A stretch of 64,000 nucleotides of DNA from Flagellimonas sp. 389 (GTDB lineage Bacteria > Bacteroidota > Bacteroidia > Flavobacteriales > Flavobacteriaceae), in NCBI RefSeq assembly GCF_018449435.1, contig NZ_JAHCMU010000010.1, positions 1-64,000 on the forward strand, read 5' to 3'. Under the pieces are notes generated by a model. The model was not told the origin of the DNA and searched no databases. It saw only the letters and a list, made by a program, of their open reading frames with translations. Position numbers and translations under genes: made by a program. Of the stretch, positions 22,001-28,531 are shown one piece after another (within the stretch, counting starts at the first letter, position 1; each line of letters starts with the position of its first letter).

Positions 22001-23557
22001 ATTTGCTTGTGTAGGAGTTAACGAAATAATTACGTTAACCGCATCCGTAGCCTCACTACAACCTGTTTGAACGGCACCATTCAGCGACCTTCTAAAAACT
22101 ACGGTGTATGTTCCTTCCAAATCAAAATCGATAGTTCTTGATGTACTCCCAGCATTGCTATACAAATTTGGATTTACTACGGTAGAACCTACAGGCCCAC
22201 TAACTATACTAAAGGTATTGCTGCCATTTCCTTGTGTGGTATAAGGAATAGTGACCCTAGTAGTACCACAGGCAGCTACAATGTTGTCATCGCCACCATT
22301 TACTTCGATACCTACAGGATTTGTTGAATATCTTACTAATGCGCTACTAGAATCACTACATCCTGTTCCTGGGGTTGTATTGGTTATGGTATACGAAAAT
22401 CGATATGTGCTGCTACCATCCAAACCAGTTACCTGTGTCGTGCTATTTGTAGCAGTAAGAATATTAGCTGGGGTTCCACCAGTTGTAACACCAGGTCCTT
22501 CAATCTGCTCCCATTCTACAGTATCCCCTGCAAACTGCGGTTCAGAACCCACTAATGTTACAGTTGTTATTGAAGGGTCACAGAATCGTATGTTATTGTT
22601 TTGAATGGAAGCATTGGATATCTCTTGGGTTCCTTCATCAACATTGACCGTAACGGTATCTTCTCCAGTAACACATGGGCCAGAAACTGACCATCTAAAA
22701 ACATATTGACCTTGAATAAGTCCCGTAACTCCAGTATTTCTAATGTTTGGACTGACAATATTTGGACTACTAGGTCCAGAAACAAAAGACCATGTACCTA
22801 TTTGTCCATTAGTTCCATTACCAGCAAAAGTTCCACTTAGAGTTGTTGATTGTGTAACTGTATAACAATTATCTAGGTTTTGAGTGTTCCCGGCATCTAC
22901 AGTAGCTACACCTCCAAAGTTTGTAACTGTTATGGTCGAGGTAGACTCACAAAACTCTCCAGGCGCGTACTCTTGTCCTTGGATTGCCCATTGTAATGTT
23001 GTTGTTCCCGCGCTGTTTTCAGGTAAGTTAATACTTGTTGTAGGCGAAGTAACATCAGTAAAACTAACACCTGCATTATTGTTGCCCACTATGCTCCATG
23101 ACCCACTTTCACCGTTAACCACACTAGGTGGGTTGGCATTTAAGCTTACTGTTCCGGGACATGATTCAATATTATCTCCCGCATCTGCACTAGTAATTGG
23201 TTCCACGGTAATATTTACATCTTGAAACTGTGCAGAGCCATCGGTACATACGGCACTGAGTCTAAAAGTGTACATGTTTCCTCCAACCAGACCGGTTATT
23301 GCTGTGTTTACATCAGAAGGGTCTGCTATAATTACAGATGGACCGCCAACTTGTGACCAAGTAGGTCCACTTGTTTTGGGACCCGATGATGAACCAGAAA
23401 GATTAAAGACTGTAATGTTTTCGCAAATCGTTTCAGGGATACCTGCATTTACAGAACAGTTTTGACCGTGTCCATTTTGAACCGATATGAACAGAAGAAT
23501 TCCAAAGACAAAAAAGTGCCTTTTTATGAGGTTGGTTAATAAGACATGCATAGTCAA
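13004..23557 (-). CDS. Giant T9SS adhesin with PKD-like and DUF11 modules
   Basis: The frame encodes 3517 residues. A signal peptide (about 1-32, ending NGHGQ) is followed by about 15 PKD-like modules of roughly 94 residues (about 33-1435; recurring ADAGPDQ, GTWSQVSGP and YVFEWTV motifs). Fifteen DUF11 modules of roughly 130 residues come next (about 1436-3410; recurring DLSLTKTVDN, PNVGDVVTFT, NDGPSDATN, ASDQFDPDSTPNN and EDDQD). The type-B sorting domain (about 3422-3517) has EFSPNGDGVNEFF, QVYNRWGNIVFE and NDWDGTSNG. Acidic DDxD linkers suggest calcium binding. It should be a surface fibre for adhesion or gliding, exported by the T9SS with help from the PorP/SprF protein downstream. Confidence 0.92.
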   Translation of the reverse strand: MTMHVLLTNLIKRHFFVFGILLFISVQNGHGQNCSVNAGIPETICENITVFNLSGSSSGPKTSGPTWSQVGGPSVIIADPSDVNTAITGLVGGNMYTFRLSAVCTDGSAQFQDVNITVEPITSADAGDNIESCPGTVSLNANPPSVVNGESGSWSIVGNNNAGVSFTDVTSPTTSINLPENSAGTTTLQWAIQGQEYAPGEFCESTSTITVTNFGGVATVDAGNTQNLDNCYTVTQSTTLSGTFAGNGTNGQIGTWSFVSGPSSPNIVSPNIRNTGVTGLIQGQYVFRWSVSGPCVTGEDTVTVNVDEGTQEISNASIQNNNIRFCDPSITTVTLVGSEPQFAGDTVEWEQIEGPGVTTGGTPANILTATNSTTQVTGLDGSSTYRFSYTITNTTPGTGCSDSSSALVRYSTNPVGIEVNGGDDNIVAACGTTRVTIPYTTQGNGSNTFSIVSGPVGSTVVNPNLYSNAGSTSRTIDFDLEGTYTVVFRRSLNGAVQTGCSEATDAVNVIISLTPTQANAGTDVTLDCDDVSTELTGNQVLDGSSLWSQLSGPSTATITAPYSRITDVEDLVPGTYVFQYAITGGNACAPSAEATVTVNVSNDDPITTEAGPTQDICFNTPTRLDADEPPASNLVGTWTVDNAPLGSTIVFEDENDPKTLVSGLDTAGESYTFRWTVANPNSNVCPTPSFDTVVITTNLTEGPSLAVAGPDQCLSAGSTSVTLAGNEPASGETGIWTSVPATGITFANPNQFDTDATITTEQSYILTWTISSPGCQSTTDDVEVSIGADANADAGPDQADCNNTFTLDATGSVGSGGTWSQVSGPGGVTIADETDPATQITFSFSGQYVFEWTATNGSCSSDTDTVTLDVGIPPTIAQVAAPIETDCLTTAVTSIVLDGNAFDSNIENGFWSVLSGAPNTPTFSDINDPNATLSNLVSGTYNLEWTIIGDSNCPISSASKTINVYFEANAGSDLNLCDVSNFLLEATFGTTGTWTQLSGPGVGGAPGTAATINQNPSDSNVAEVTITPGNTYEFRFTTNGAGAAACGVTTDDVTVVSSAAPSIPPNAGPDRILCAGEFTVGNEFITLAANTAPGDVSSATWTIAEEPAGSAAALTDNTNPTTTLTGLTVPGVYVLEWNFVTGNCSDSKDVLRVELFEELIADAGPDQDTACQLETQLAGNVIPFSTGVWTLTDTPTGSETLTIDDPISPTSTISNVSAPGQYELTWTLEYDPSIYPTPPTACDPDSDTVLITFGANPPSDADAGPDQEVCGDQTNMAAVVPAVGTGNWTQTAGPGFGGNPGAVPNIATPSSETTTINNLEAGTYEFTWTVTNGNCDLEDTIEVIVYEDPGTADAGPDQTVDQFSAVTLAAVPPLVAGTGVWTQVSGPTTAGFVDENDPNTEVFGATSGTYVFEWTVSNGSCPVSSDTIEVSLVGVDLELTKSASAATANTGDTITFTIDIFNNDASTSADATGVSVRDAIPSGYSLVPGTVSNGGVVNIGDLSITWSNLSITNGSTLSLSFDVTVNATGDYLNIAEIIANDTFDIDSTVNNGLDGEDDQDSAEVAVNVSDLSLTKDISSGSSATPDVGDTIIFELSVTNGGPQQATNIVIEDVVPSGFTIGTVNDGGTASGNTISWNIASFAAGSITLSYEATVNAPTGATNEYRNTAQITSSDQLDPDSTPGNDDGDQSEDDESAFTITTPDVIDLEVELLASTNSPSVGDVVTFTINLSNLGTIDASGVSLENLVPSGFGNVTGITGGGLFDNGTGLITWNGLAVPQGTDTTVLTFQATVQSPTGSGGEYTNISEITAADQFDVDSTPNNDDGNQSEDDEDAITIGLTEVVDLSIAKNVIAGTTTPNVGETVMFELVISNSGLSNASGVDVQDVLPIGFTLTAVNSGGTISANTAEWSGLFVPAGGNVALTYEATVNTPTGAVGEYTNSAQITASNQSDIDSDPSVGPGVDDLGDGIADDDEITLTLTPQQANLSLNKSVNESNPEVGEVITFTIQINNAGPSVATNVGVEDIVPSGYSIVSGSVSDGGIYNFGGSSILWDLATVPLTGSTLTYQATVNAPTGATGEYENTAQVTASDQYDPNSTPNDNTGDDQDTEAVTPNAADLSLVKDINAASSATPNVGDTILFELTLTNDGPEEATNIVLEDIVPSGYTLGTVNNGGTAIAGTFITWNIASLPVGNTTVSYEVTVNAPTGTTDEYLNTAEVASVDQFDPDSEPGNDDGDQDEDDEDFFVVTPQSVDIELEIVASNTQPDVGDVVTFTINLSNLGDVAATGVSVTDLVPPGYGNITGITNGGSFSLITNVISWSGLGVPVGTNTTTLTFNATVQTPTGTAGEFTHVAEVTASDQFDIDSTPNNDTGNQSEDDEDAITAAPLLADLSLTKIVVDNDTTPNVGDEISFEITVSNDGPADATNVQVVDQLLSGFDFVLYSATSGIYNANTGIWQVGTVENGETETLVIDVLVNASGLYTNTAQVIASDAFDIDSTPSNGVAAEDDQDDIVIVPRSIVDVSLTKTVDNSTPNVNSNVVFTLTVANDGPSDATTLQVTDVLPSGFTYVSDNGAGAYDDGTGIWNIGTLANGASTSLNITASVNTTGVYTNVAEITQHAEGDSDSTPNNNVLAEDDQDEVIVTPVQLVDISVTKVADDLTPNVGDPIVFTITVTNDGPSDATNIVVTDFLASGYQFVSAVPSVGVYEPLNGSWTVGDLDNGVTENIVITANVLANGDYTNTAELTDLAEQDIDSEPANNDDTEDDQQTIEPTPVLVSDLILRKSVDVLSPFIGDEVIFTISISNNGPSDVTGVEVLDLLPSGYTYVSNNRTAGVYVPGTGIWELNGIIPNGTTETLNIVAIVNPTGDYFNVTEVFSSNNLDPNSTPNNNNIFENDQDSAGTTPIPAADLSLEKTVDNEFPDVASNVTFTLNLTNDGPSDATGVVVQDALPSGYTYISDDSGGTYNATTGQWNVGTVPLNSSIVLNVTVQVNPTGDYTNSAEVVSVIELDPDSTPGNGILAEDDQDEQSTTPRVITDVSITKNVDNLSPSVGDQIVFTIGVNNAGPNDATGLVIEDVLASGYSFVSATSSSGTYNEVTGAWALANIANGATETLDITVQVRPSGDYRNTAELIALDTFDPDSTPDNNLESEDDQDTVVPIPDGLADLSLTKTVDNPTPNVGDVVEFTVNVTNSGSSDATGVIITDLLPSGYTYQSHIVTAGVYDASSGLWNTNGTILNQSTETLVILATVNVPTGNADEYLNVAEITASDLADPDSDPNQGLDVDDLSDGIDDDDEAVAFVTPQTTDIGVAKTVDNATPNIGDEVSFTITITNQGSLQATNIGIEEQVPSGYRLVSFQASDGTYDGVSGFWEIEVLDALGTANLQLIVEVLDINDYVNTASLAFVDQLDVNNTNDSAEATVEPSCLIIYNEFSPNGDGVNEFFKIDCISRYPNNLLQVYNRWGNIVFEQRSYNNDWDGTSNGRATIQKGDLLPVGTYYYVLDLGDGSEPRTDWLYINR

Positions 23558-23589
23558 TGTTATGAGGTTGTGTTATGTGTAAGAATATT

Positions 23590-23597
23590 CAAACGTA
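23590..23597 (-). promoter_or_regulatory. Bacteroidetes -7 box of the adhesin operon
   Basis: On the minus strand this reads TACGTTTG, matching the TAnnTTTG -7 consensus of Bacteroidetes. It lies 33 bases before the ATG of the giant adhesin, leaving a short leader. A clear -33 TTG at ideal spacing is not seen. Confidence 0.4.
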
Positions 23598-23603
23598 TGT
23601 CAA

Positions 23604-23670
23604 TTTCATCGATGAACTGAATATATGTTGTATTTCAACGATCATTTGTTGTGAAACGTCGATTAATCGA
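23604..23670. promoter_or_regulatory. Cluster of CGAT palindromes upstream of the adhesin promoter
   Basis: Three related sites lie within 70 bases: TTTCATCGATGA, TTTCAACGATCA and, in the opposite orientation, a GTGAAACGTCGA site. The last runs into the perfect 12-bp palindrome TCGATTAATCGA (23659-23670). Their position just upstream of the -7 box suggests binding sites for a regulator, but no regulator is identified. Confidence 0.3.
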
Positions 23671-23923
23671 TGAGAAGGTTTAGAAAATTTTAACGTTTAC
23701 TAAAAACCTTATTGCATACAATTCTTACAAAAACCATGGAATGTCCTATTATACTTGGAATATTGAAAGATATATTTTTAAATAAATGAAATCTACAAGT
23801 TGTTGAAAAGTGTTATTTATGATTTCTAAATAACTATAGTTGTAATTTGGAATGCTTTTTTGAAATCGGTAGTCGATATCTAAAATATGACGTAAGAAGT
23901 TTTGGTGTATTTGGGAATAAGAA

Positions 23924-24382
23924 CTAGCTCCCAATATCCTCATCAGTAATCGTATAGGTATACTCAAAATGGTTCTTGCCGGTTTCCCGTACCGTCCAAT
24001 ATTGGTCTATATTATAAATGTTCTTACCTGGGGTATCCGGTTTGTAAATCTTCAATATTTCGTTGGCATTATTTGAAATGTAGATAGAATCAAAGACTGA
24101 GAGTGACAAGCCTGCCCGACCTATTCCTTCCGCTACCCCAATTCGTGGATAGTCTTGGCTATCCATTGATTCTACATTAATGATTTCAGCATTATCGATA
24201 AACTCAGATAGCAAAATAGCACTTATAAAATGGATTTTTAAATCACTATCGGTAGCATTTTCCAATAATGCATCAAGACTTTCACTTGGATCACAGCTTA
24301 AAATTAAATTAACCCCAATCATCCAGACAAAACCACGCAAAAAAGGAAAAGTCAAAACTTTATCAATCCCCAATATCTTCAT
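23924..24382 (-). CDS. TITDEDI-motif lipoprotein, third tandem copy
   Basis: This 152-residue protein has a signal segment ending in LILSCDPSES (lipobox Cys near residue 29). A divergent middle follows, then a C-terminal block with NIYNIDQYW and the terminal TYTITDEDIGS. The two genes upstream share the middle tryptophan motif (SPFNYNSW, SPYNFDSW) and the same ending, so the three are paralogues. The start overlaps the end of the second copy by 20 bases: bases coding DEDIGD-stop are read in another frame as MKILGID. The family is not recognised. It is likely tethered to a membrane facing the periplasm or outside. Confidence 0.6.
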   Translation of the reverse strand: MKILGIDKVLTFPFLRGFVWMIGVNLILSCDPSESLDALLENATDSDLKIHFISAILLSEFIDNAEIINVESMDSQDYPRIGVAEGIGRAGLSLSVFDSIYISNNANEILKIYKPDTPGKNIYNIDQYWTVRETGKNHFEYTYTITDEDIGS

Positions 24383-24848
24383 CGGTTATTGTAAATACTA
24401 TTTTACCCACTATATCATTGTTAAATGGTGGTTCGAACAACTCTAGTTTCCATGAATTATAGTTAAACGGACTCTTAATACTCTCCTCTAAATCACCAGA
24501 TAGCAATGTCCATTCAACCCTTAAGTCTTCATCGACATAAAGCTTTATTATTACGTTGCCCGTATTTACCAAGTCGTCGACGTAGCTCTGAATCGGTTTT
24601 TCTCCACCGTTAAATCCCAAACCTAAACTTGATAACAAAGACAACTGTTGACCCATTTGAATTTCTATTGAGTTTACCACTTTGCCATCTAAGTTTTCAA
24701 GTTCAAGTCTTACATTACTGCTAGAGTTGTTCAAGTAATTGTCCAAATAAATTTTATCTGGAGGATTCATCTCAGTTACCCCACAACTAATAAATGAAGT
24801 AAGACTGAGTCCAATTAGTAAAACTTTGTCAATTCTCAATATCTTCAT
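24363..24848 (-). CDS. TITDEDI-motif lipoprotein, second tandem copy
   Basis: The 161-residue protein has a clear lipoprotein signal (GLSLTSFISCGVTE, Cys near residue 22), a beta-rich middle and the C-terminal block SPFNYNSWKLELFE...IVFTITDEDIGD. It starts inside the last codons of the first copy (20-base overlap) and ends inside the start of the third, using the same out-of-frame overlap both times (MKILRID and MKILGID starts). Sequence identity between copies appears low apart from the C-terminal block, so the duplication is old. The function is unknown. Confidence 0.62.
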   Translation of the reverse strand: MKILRIDKVLLIGLSLTSFISCGVTEMNPPDKIYLDNYLNNSSSNVRLELENLDGKVVNSIEIQMGQQLSLLSSLGLGFNGGEKPIQSYVDDLVNTGNVIIKLYVDEDLRVEWTLLSGDLEESIKSPFNYNSWKLELFEPPFNNDIVGKIVFTITDEDIGD

Positions 24849-25347
24849 CCGTTATCGTGAATACTATTTCTCCATAAACAAATAGCCCATAACTGGGATT
24901 AAGAATTTCTTCAAACTTAAAAATCTCCCATGAGTCGAAATTGTACGGGCTGTTAACTTCACTTCCCAAATAATCCGCCACTCCACTCCATTCTTTAATG
25001 AAATCATTCCCTATGTAAAGCTCAAACCTAGGAACTTCAGCAACTGTATTGTATATGCTTATATTCATTTCGATAACAGTTTGAAAATCATTCTCTTTGA
25101 CCCCATCGGAAGAGTAGCGTTGCTCAAAAAAGTCTTGTTTTTTAGTATTTGGAAGTAAAACGAGGGTGTCCGCAATTACAACATTTCCATTATCAGACCC
25201 ATTGGCACCAAAATTATGATACACTAACTTTATTTCTTCATCTGTAGCGTTCCTAAAAACCCTTTGATAAATGTTGTCCTCGAATGATTCCTCAGGATCA
25301 CAGCTTAAAATTGAATTAAGGCCAATCATTATAGCTAGCAAACGCAT
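24829..25347 (-). CDS. TITDEDI-motif lipoprotein, first tandem copy
   Basis: The start at 25347 gives MRLLAIMIGLNSILSCDPEES, a short lipoprotein signal; another ATG at 25365 adds MMDRLI. The mature part has FRNATDEEIKLVYHN near the N-terminus, matching LENATDSDLKIHF in the third copy, then SPYNFDSWEI and the terminal VFTITDEDIEN. Its start lies inside the 3' end of the zincin-like gene, with an overlap of about 30-50 bases, so all four genes appear to be translated from one message. The family is not recognised. Confidence 0.62.
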   Translation of the reverse strand: MRLLAIMIGLNSILSCDPEESFEDNIYQRVFRNATDEEIKLVYHNFGANGSDNGNVVIADTLVLLPNTKKQDFFEQRYSSDGVKENDFQTVIEMNISIYNTVAEVPRFELYIGNDFIKEWSGVADYLGSEVNSPYNFDSWEIFKFEEILNPSYGLFVYGEIVFTITDEDIEN

Positions 25348-27022
25348 TATCAATCTGTCCATCATAATTTGTTTTTGTCTTTAATTGTGAAACAAGTTTG
25401 TTAAAGCTATTTGTCGTGGAAGTGAGACACGAAAAGATTTCCATAGTTGTAATGTCTTTTATATTGTCGACATCAAGCATAAATCCTGGGTTATACCAAT
25501 CCTCATTTTTGTTAGAGGGATAGTTTTTTGAAGGAAACTCATTGTCTAAAAATAACCACTCAATGTAATTCCCCCACATTTCTCCGACACCACAATATTC
25601 AGCATTTCTGCCTTTCCCATTTCCATAGGCGCCATAAGTTATAATATAGTTTATATATTTTATCCAATAGCCGCTACCCACCTTTTTAAAATGGGAAGCA
25701 TGGGCCAATTCATGGAAAGTAACGGAAAACACACCATCCGTTCCCTTACTTGCCCCGGCCCTAATGATGAGGTCGGGCTGTATAAATTTGAGCATGTGTG
25801 CCAGAGTATTAAGCGAAAGACTAATCCCGTTGGCCTTGGCCAAAAAGTTCTTCACCTTAGATTTTGAGGTAAAACCATAGACACCCCAGACCCTTCGCAA
25901 CATAGGCGCGGCAGATGGGCCCGTGCCACCCAAAGCCACAATCCTGAGATTGGAATGTGGCTTGCCTACGCCAAACTTTGTACAATAATTCAAATACTTT
26001 ACCGTGGCATTGTTCACGGTAGCCCAGCTCCAGGCACTATTGTTGGTATAAAGGTTTATATTGTGACCTCCATTGCCATGTTGTCCTGCCCTGTACCTTG
26101 CAGAGGATATGCTTACAACGGACCTCCACACCTTAAAGCCCAGTGTATTTTTGAATACCACCGTATAACGAACGGGCCTTCTGTATCTTCTGTTGACACT
26201 GTAATATCCTTGGGAGTTTGTCCAGCCTTTGGCCCATTTGAACCATCTACGGGTCTTTATCTTTACCCCTACCACGGGATCCATCCGCCCCGTAACCGTG
26301 TTCTTTACCTTCACATAGCCCAGTGGTCTTCTTTTACGTCTTTCTGTCTGGGAATTGCCGTATTCCTCTGGATTCTCATAATTGCCCGTTAAGCGCAGGG
26401 CCTCATCTTCCAAATCAAAGAGAAATTGCTTGGAGATCTTTGTCTTTCCTGCAACCGTAGTGGTCTCTTCTCCGTCTTCCATATCTTCTTCCTCTATGTG
26501 TGCAGGTTCGGGAAGAAATAAGTCTTCAATTTTTTCATACTTCACTCCGGGATGGAATTTATAATCCACAGGAACCGAAGTATATACCCACTTGGATTCC
26601 ACATTTACCGAATCCTCTGCGGGAAGATAGTCTCCTTCTTCCAGGATTTCCACGTCCATGGGAACACTGGATAGGTTCAGGGAGTCGGCAAGCAATAGCT
26701 TTTCTTGTTCATCGTTTTCTATCCAGAACTTTACATAAACATCGGTTGTATGTATCTCCGTAGGGTCTTTAAGCGTTTGTCCCTTATATTTCTTATTTGT
26801 CCCTGGTGAAACTTATTGCAACTTGATCAATGCCCTACGCATGTTAGCGACTGAATAAGGGTTTTCCAGTTTTTTACCAAGTACCACTTTTTTACCTGCA
26901 TCTTCTACATCAGTTTTAGGATTGTCCGCTACTGCATTGGTTGAGGGTGCTTCTTTTTGGCATGAATATATAAGCATAAGAGCAATACTTAAAGCAAGTA
27001 GGTTAAGTTTATTCATTTTCAA
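25316..27022 (-). pseudogene. Zincin-like lipoprotein gene interrupted by an in-frame stop
   Basis: The frame opens at 27022 with a lipoprotein signal (LALSIALMLIYSCQKE) and a KKLENPYSVANMRRAL segment, stops at TAA 26813-26815, then stays open in the same frame to 25316. The part directly after the stop (VSPGTNKKYKGQTLKDP, then TTDVYVKFWIENDEQEKLLLAD) has no good start codon. It continues a family I recall from other Bacteroidetes in which the NPYSVENM-type N-terminus leads into a TDLYVRF-type domain. Later come a carboxypeptidase-regulatory-like domain (VVGVKIKTRRWFKWAKGWT) and a HELAHASHF zinc-protease motif, with GEMWGNYIEW downstream as a possible third ligand. A 569-codon gene was probably inactivated by one nonsense change, unless the base is an error or is read through. 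Confidence 0.7.
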
Positions 27023-27326
27023 GTTGTTTCAGATTAGTTATTGGATACCGTACCAAAATGAAATAGGGAGGACAACTTTTTAAGACTTATACATTTTTGT
27101 GGTAAGAATAAAAGCCTTTGTTTCTAAGCAAATGTTGTTAAGAAAATTAAACTCAAAGATGTTACTAAAAAGCTTTCTCCTATTTGACATGTAGGACAAT
27201 ACGCATTAACCAAACTTAAAGGAGTGACTGAGAAATGAAGTGGTTTAATTTATGAATGATATATTTGGATTGACGAATGGGTTGTTTGGGTTTACGCAAT
27301 GCCTTAAATGAAAGAAAAAGACATAA
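27023..27326. other. Intergenic region, nothing recognised
   Basis: These bases lie upstream of the interrupted zincin-like gene and downstream of the tRNA terminator. They are AT-rich. I see no gene, no long repeat and no clear TAnnTTTG box in the minus orientation, although the zincin-like gene must have its promoter here. Confidence 0.3.
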
Positions 27327-27356
27327 AAAAAGCCTAGACTTTCATCTAAGCTTTTA
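27327..27356 (-). terminator. Rho-independent terminator of tRNA-Leu
   Basis: On the minus strand AAGCTTAGA and TCTAGGCTT pair (one G-U) around a short loop and are followed by a run of seven T residues. It begins a few bases after the tRNA 3' end. Confidence 0.75.
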
Positions 27357-27359
27357 AAG

Positions 27360-27441
27360 TACTCGAGGTGGGAATCGAACCCACACGACCAAGGTCACTG
27401 GATTTTGAATCCAGCGCGTCTACCAGTTCCGCCACTCGAGC
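27360..27441 (-). tRNA. tRNA-Leu (anticodon CAA)
   Basis: The minus strand reads GCTCGAGTGGCGGAACTGG... with a 7-bp acceptor stem (GCTCGAG with CTCGAGT, one G-U pair). The anticodon stem CTGGA/TCCAG encloses the loop TTCAAAA, so the anticodon is CAA. A long variable arm (TGACCTTGGTCGT) is typical of leucine tRNAs, and the T arm is GTGGG/CCCAC with TTCGATT. The length is 82 bases and CCA is not encoded. Confidence 0.95.
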
Positions 27442-27458
27442 ATTTTTGTAAAGGACTG

Positions 27459-27486
27459 CAAAGCTAAAAAATAATTTTGTTTACAA
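27459..27486 (-). promoter_or_regulatory. Promoter of tRNA-Leu
   Basis: The minus strand has TTG (27484-27486), a 17-base spacer and TAGCTTTG (27459-27466), matching the Bacteroidetes -33/-7 pattern. It ends 17 bases before the first tRNA base. Confidence 0.55.
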
Positions 27487-27530
27487 CCAAAAATACCTGC
27501 ATTAATCCTTTAGCAACCCGAATTAATTTA

Positions 27531-27538
27531 TAAATTTG
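27531..27538 (+). promoter_or_regulatory. -7 box of prs promoter
   Basis: TAAATTTG matches the TAnnTTTG consensus exactly. A weak TTTAG about 20 bases upstream may serve as -33. The prs ATG follows about 50 bases later. Confidence 0.5.
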
Positions 27539-27589
27539 CACCTCTTTAAAAAATACAAGTTTTAAAAAGCTAGTTAACAAGAGTTTGTA

Positions 27590-28531
27590 ATGCCATATCA
27601 AGTCCCAGAACCAAAAATTTTCGCATGTACCCAAAGTACCGTTTTAGGGAAGAAAATAGCAGCTTCTTATGGTGCAGACCTAGGAAAGATTCATTTTTCA
27701 AGATATAGTGATGGAGAATTTCAGCCTTCCTTCGAAGAATCGATACGGGGAGCACGTATTTTTATTATAGGTTCCACCAATCCAGGACCAGAGAACTTAA
27801 TGGAAATGTTGTTGATGCTGGATGCTGCAAAAAGAGCTTCTGCGAGACATATCACTGCCGTAATGCCCTATTTTGGATGGGCAAGACAGGACAGAAAAGA
27901 TAAGCCACGCGTACCGATTGCGGCAAAACTCGTAGCTAAGATGTTGGAGACAGCTGGTGCTACACGTATCATTACAATGGATTTACATGCAGATCAAATT
28001 CAAGGTTTTTTTGAAAAACCTGTTGACCATCTCTTTGCCTCCACTCTATTCTTGCCCTATCTGAAGGAATTAAATTTGGATAATCTTTGTATAGCTTCTC
28101 CAGATATGGGAGGTTCTAAAAGAGCTTATGCATATTCTAGGGCTTTAGAAAGTGATGTAGTCATCTGCTACAAACAAAGGGCTAAGGCCAATGTGATTTC
28201 ACACATGGAACTTATAGGAGAAGTTAAGGGGAAAAATGTGGTCTTGGTGGATGATATGGTGGATACTGCTGGTACGTTGACAAAAGCAGCAGATTTGATG
28301 ATGGAACGAGGCGCAATAAGCGTACGTGCCATTACCACCCACGGTCTCTTATCTGGAAACGCTTATGAAAAAATAGAAAACTCAGCGCTTTCAGAATTAA
28401 TTATAACAGATTCTATTCCTACTGAACACAATAGAAAAAAAATAAAAGTATTGGGCTGTTCCAACTTGTTTGCAGATGTTATGCATCGAGTACATCACAA
28501 TACATCCATATCATCAAAATTTTTAATGTAG
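27590..28531 (+). CDS. prs: Ribose-phosphate pyrophosphokinase
   Basis: This enzyme makes PRPP from ribose 5-phosphate and ATP for purine, pyrimidine, histidine, tryptophan and NAD synthesis. The 313-residue length is normal for class I. Visible motifs are FSRYSDGEF near residue 45, the ATP/flexible-loop stretch FGWARQDRK near 100, [12 protein letters not shown] near 130, the diagnostic CASPDMGG, and the PRPP-binding loop [12 protein letters not shown] near 222. The ATG start fits the usual N-terminal length. It is followed by the rplY/ctc and pth genes on the same strand, a common flavobacterial order. Confidence 0.97.
   Translation: MPYQVPEPKIFACTQSTVLGKKIAASYGADLGKIHFSRYSDGEFQPSFEESIRGARIFIIGSTNPGPENLMEMLLMLDAAKRASARHITAVMPYFGWARQDRKDKPRVPIAAKLVAKMLETAGATRIITMDLHADQIQGFFEKPVDHLFASTLFLPYLKELNLDNLCIASPDMGGSKRAYAYSRALESDVVICYKQRAKANVISHMELIGEVKGKNVVLVDDMVDTAGTLTKAADLMMERGAISVRAITTHGLLSGNAYEKIENSALSELIITDSIPTEHNRKKIKVLGCSNLFADVMHRVHHNTSISSKFLM

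Larger units (their letters stand above)
23558..23923. other. Intergenic control region upstream of the giant adhesin
   Basis: These 366 bases hold no gene of good quality. The part nearest the adhesin carries a promoter-like box and a cluster of CGAT-containing palindromes (listed separately). The far part is AT-rich and contains a frame opening MRILGAS that overlaps the end of the lipoprotein gene at 23924, probably only a by-product of that gene's conserved C-terminal codons. Confidence 0.4.

Noticed and set aside
13004-23557. Regularly spaced near-identical DNA segments inside the giant gene, at first sight like a repeat array or CRISPR
   Set aside because: The period is about 390 bases, copies vary and all are read in one open minus-strand frame as DUF11 modules; there are no short identical repeats with unique spacers.
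23749-23967. 72-codon minus-strand frame starting MSIPIRLLMRILGAS as a fourth lipoprotein copy
   Set aside because: Only the first codons, which overlap the previous gene's conserved DEDIGS codons, resemble the family; there is no lipobox and no SPYNFDSW or TITDEDI block.
26696-27022. Treating the 69-residue lipoprotein-like frame as a separate complete gene from the zincin-like frame
   Set aside because: Both frames are in phase, separated only by one TAA, and the second has no proper start or signal peptide; one interrupted gene is the simpler reading.
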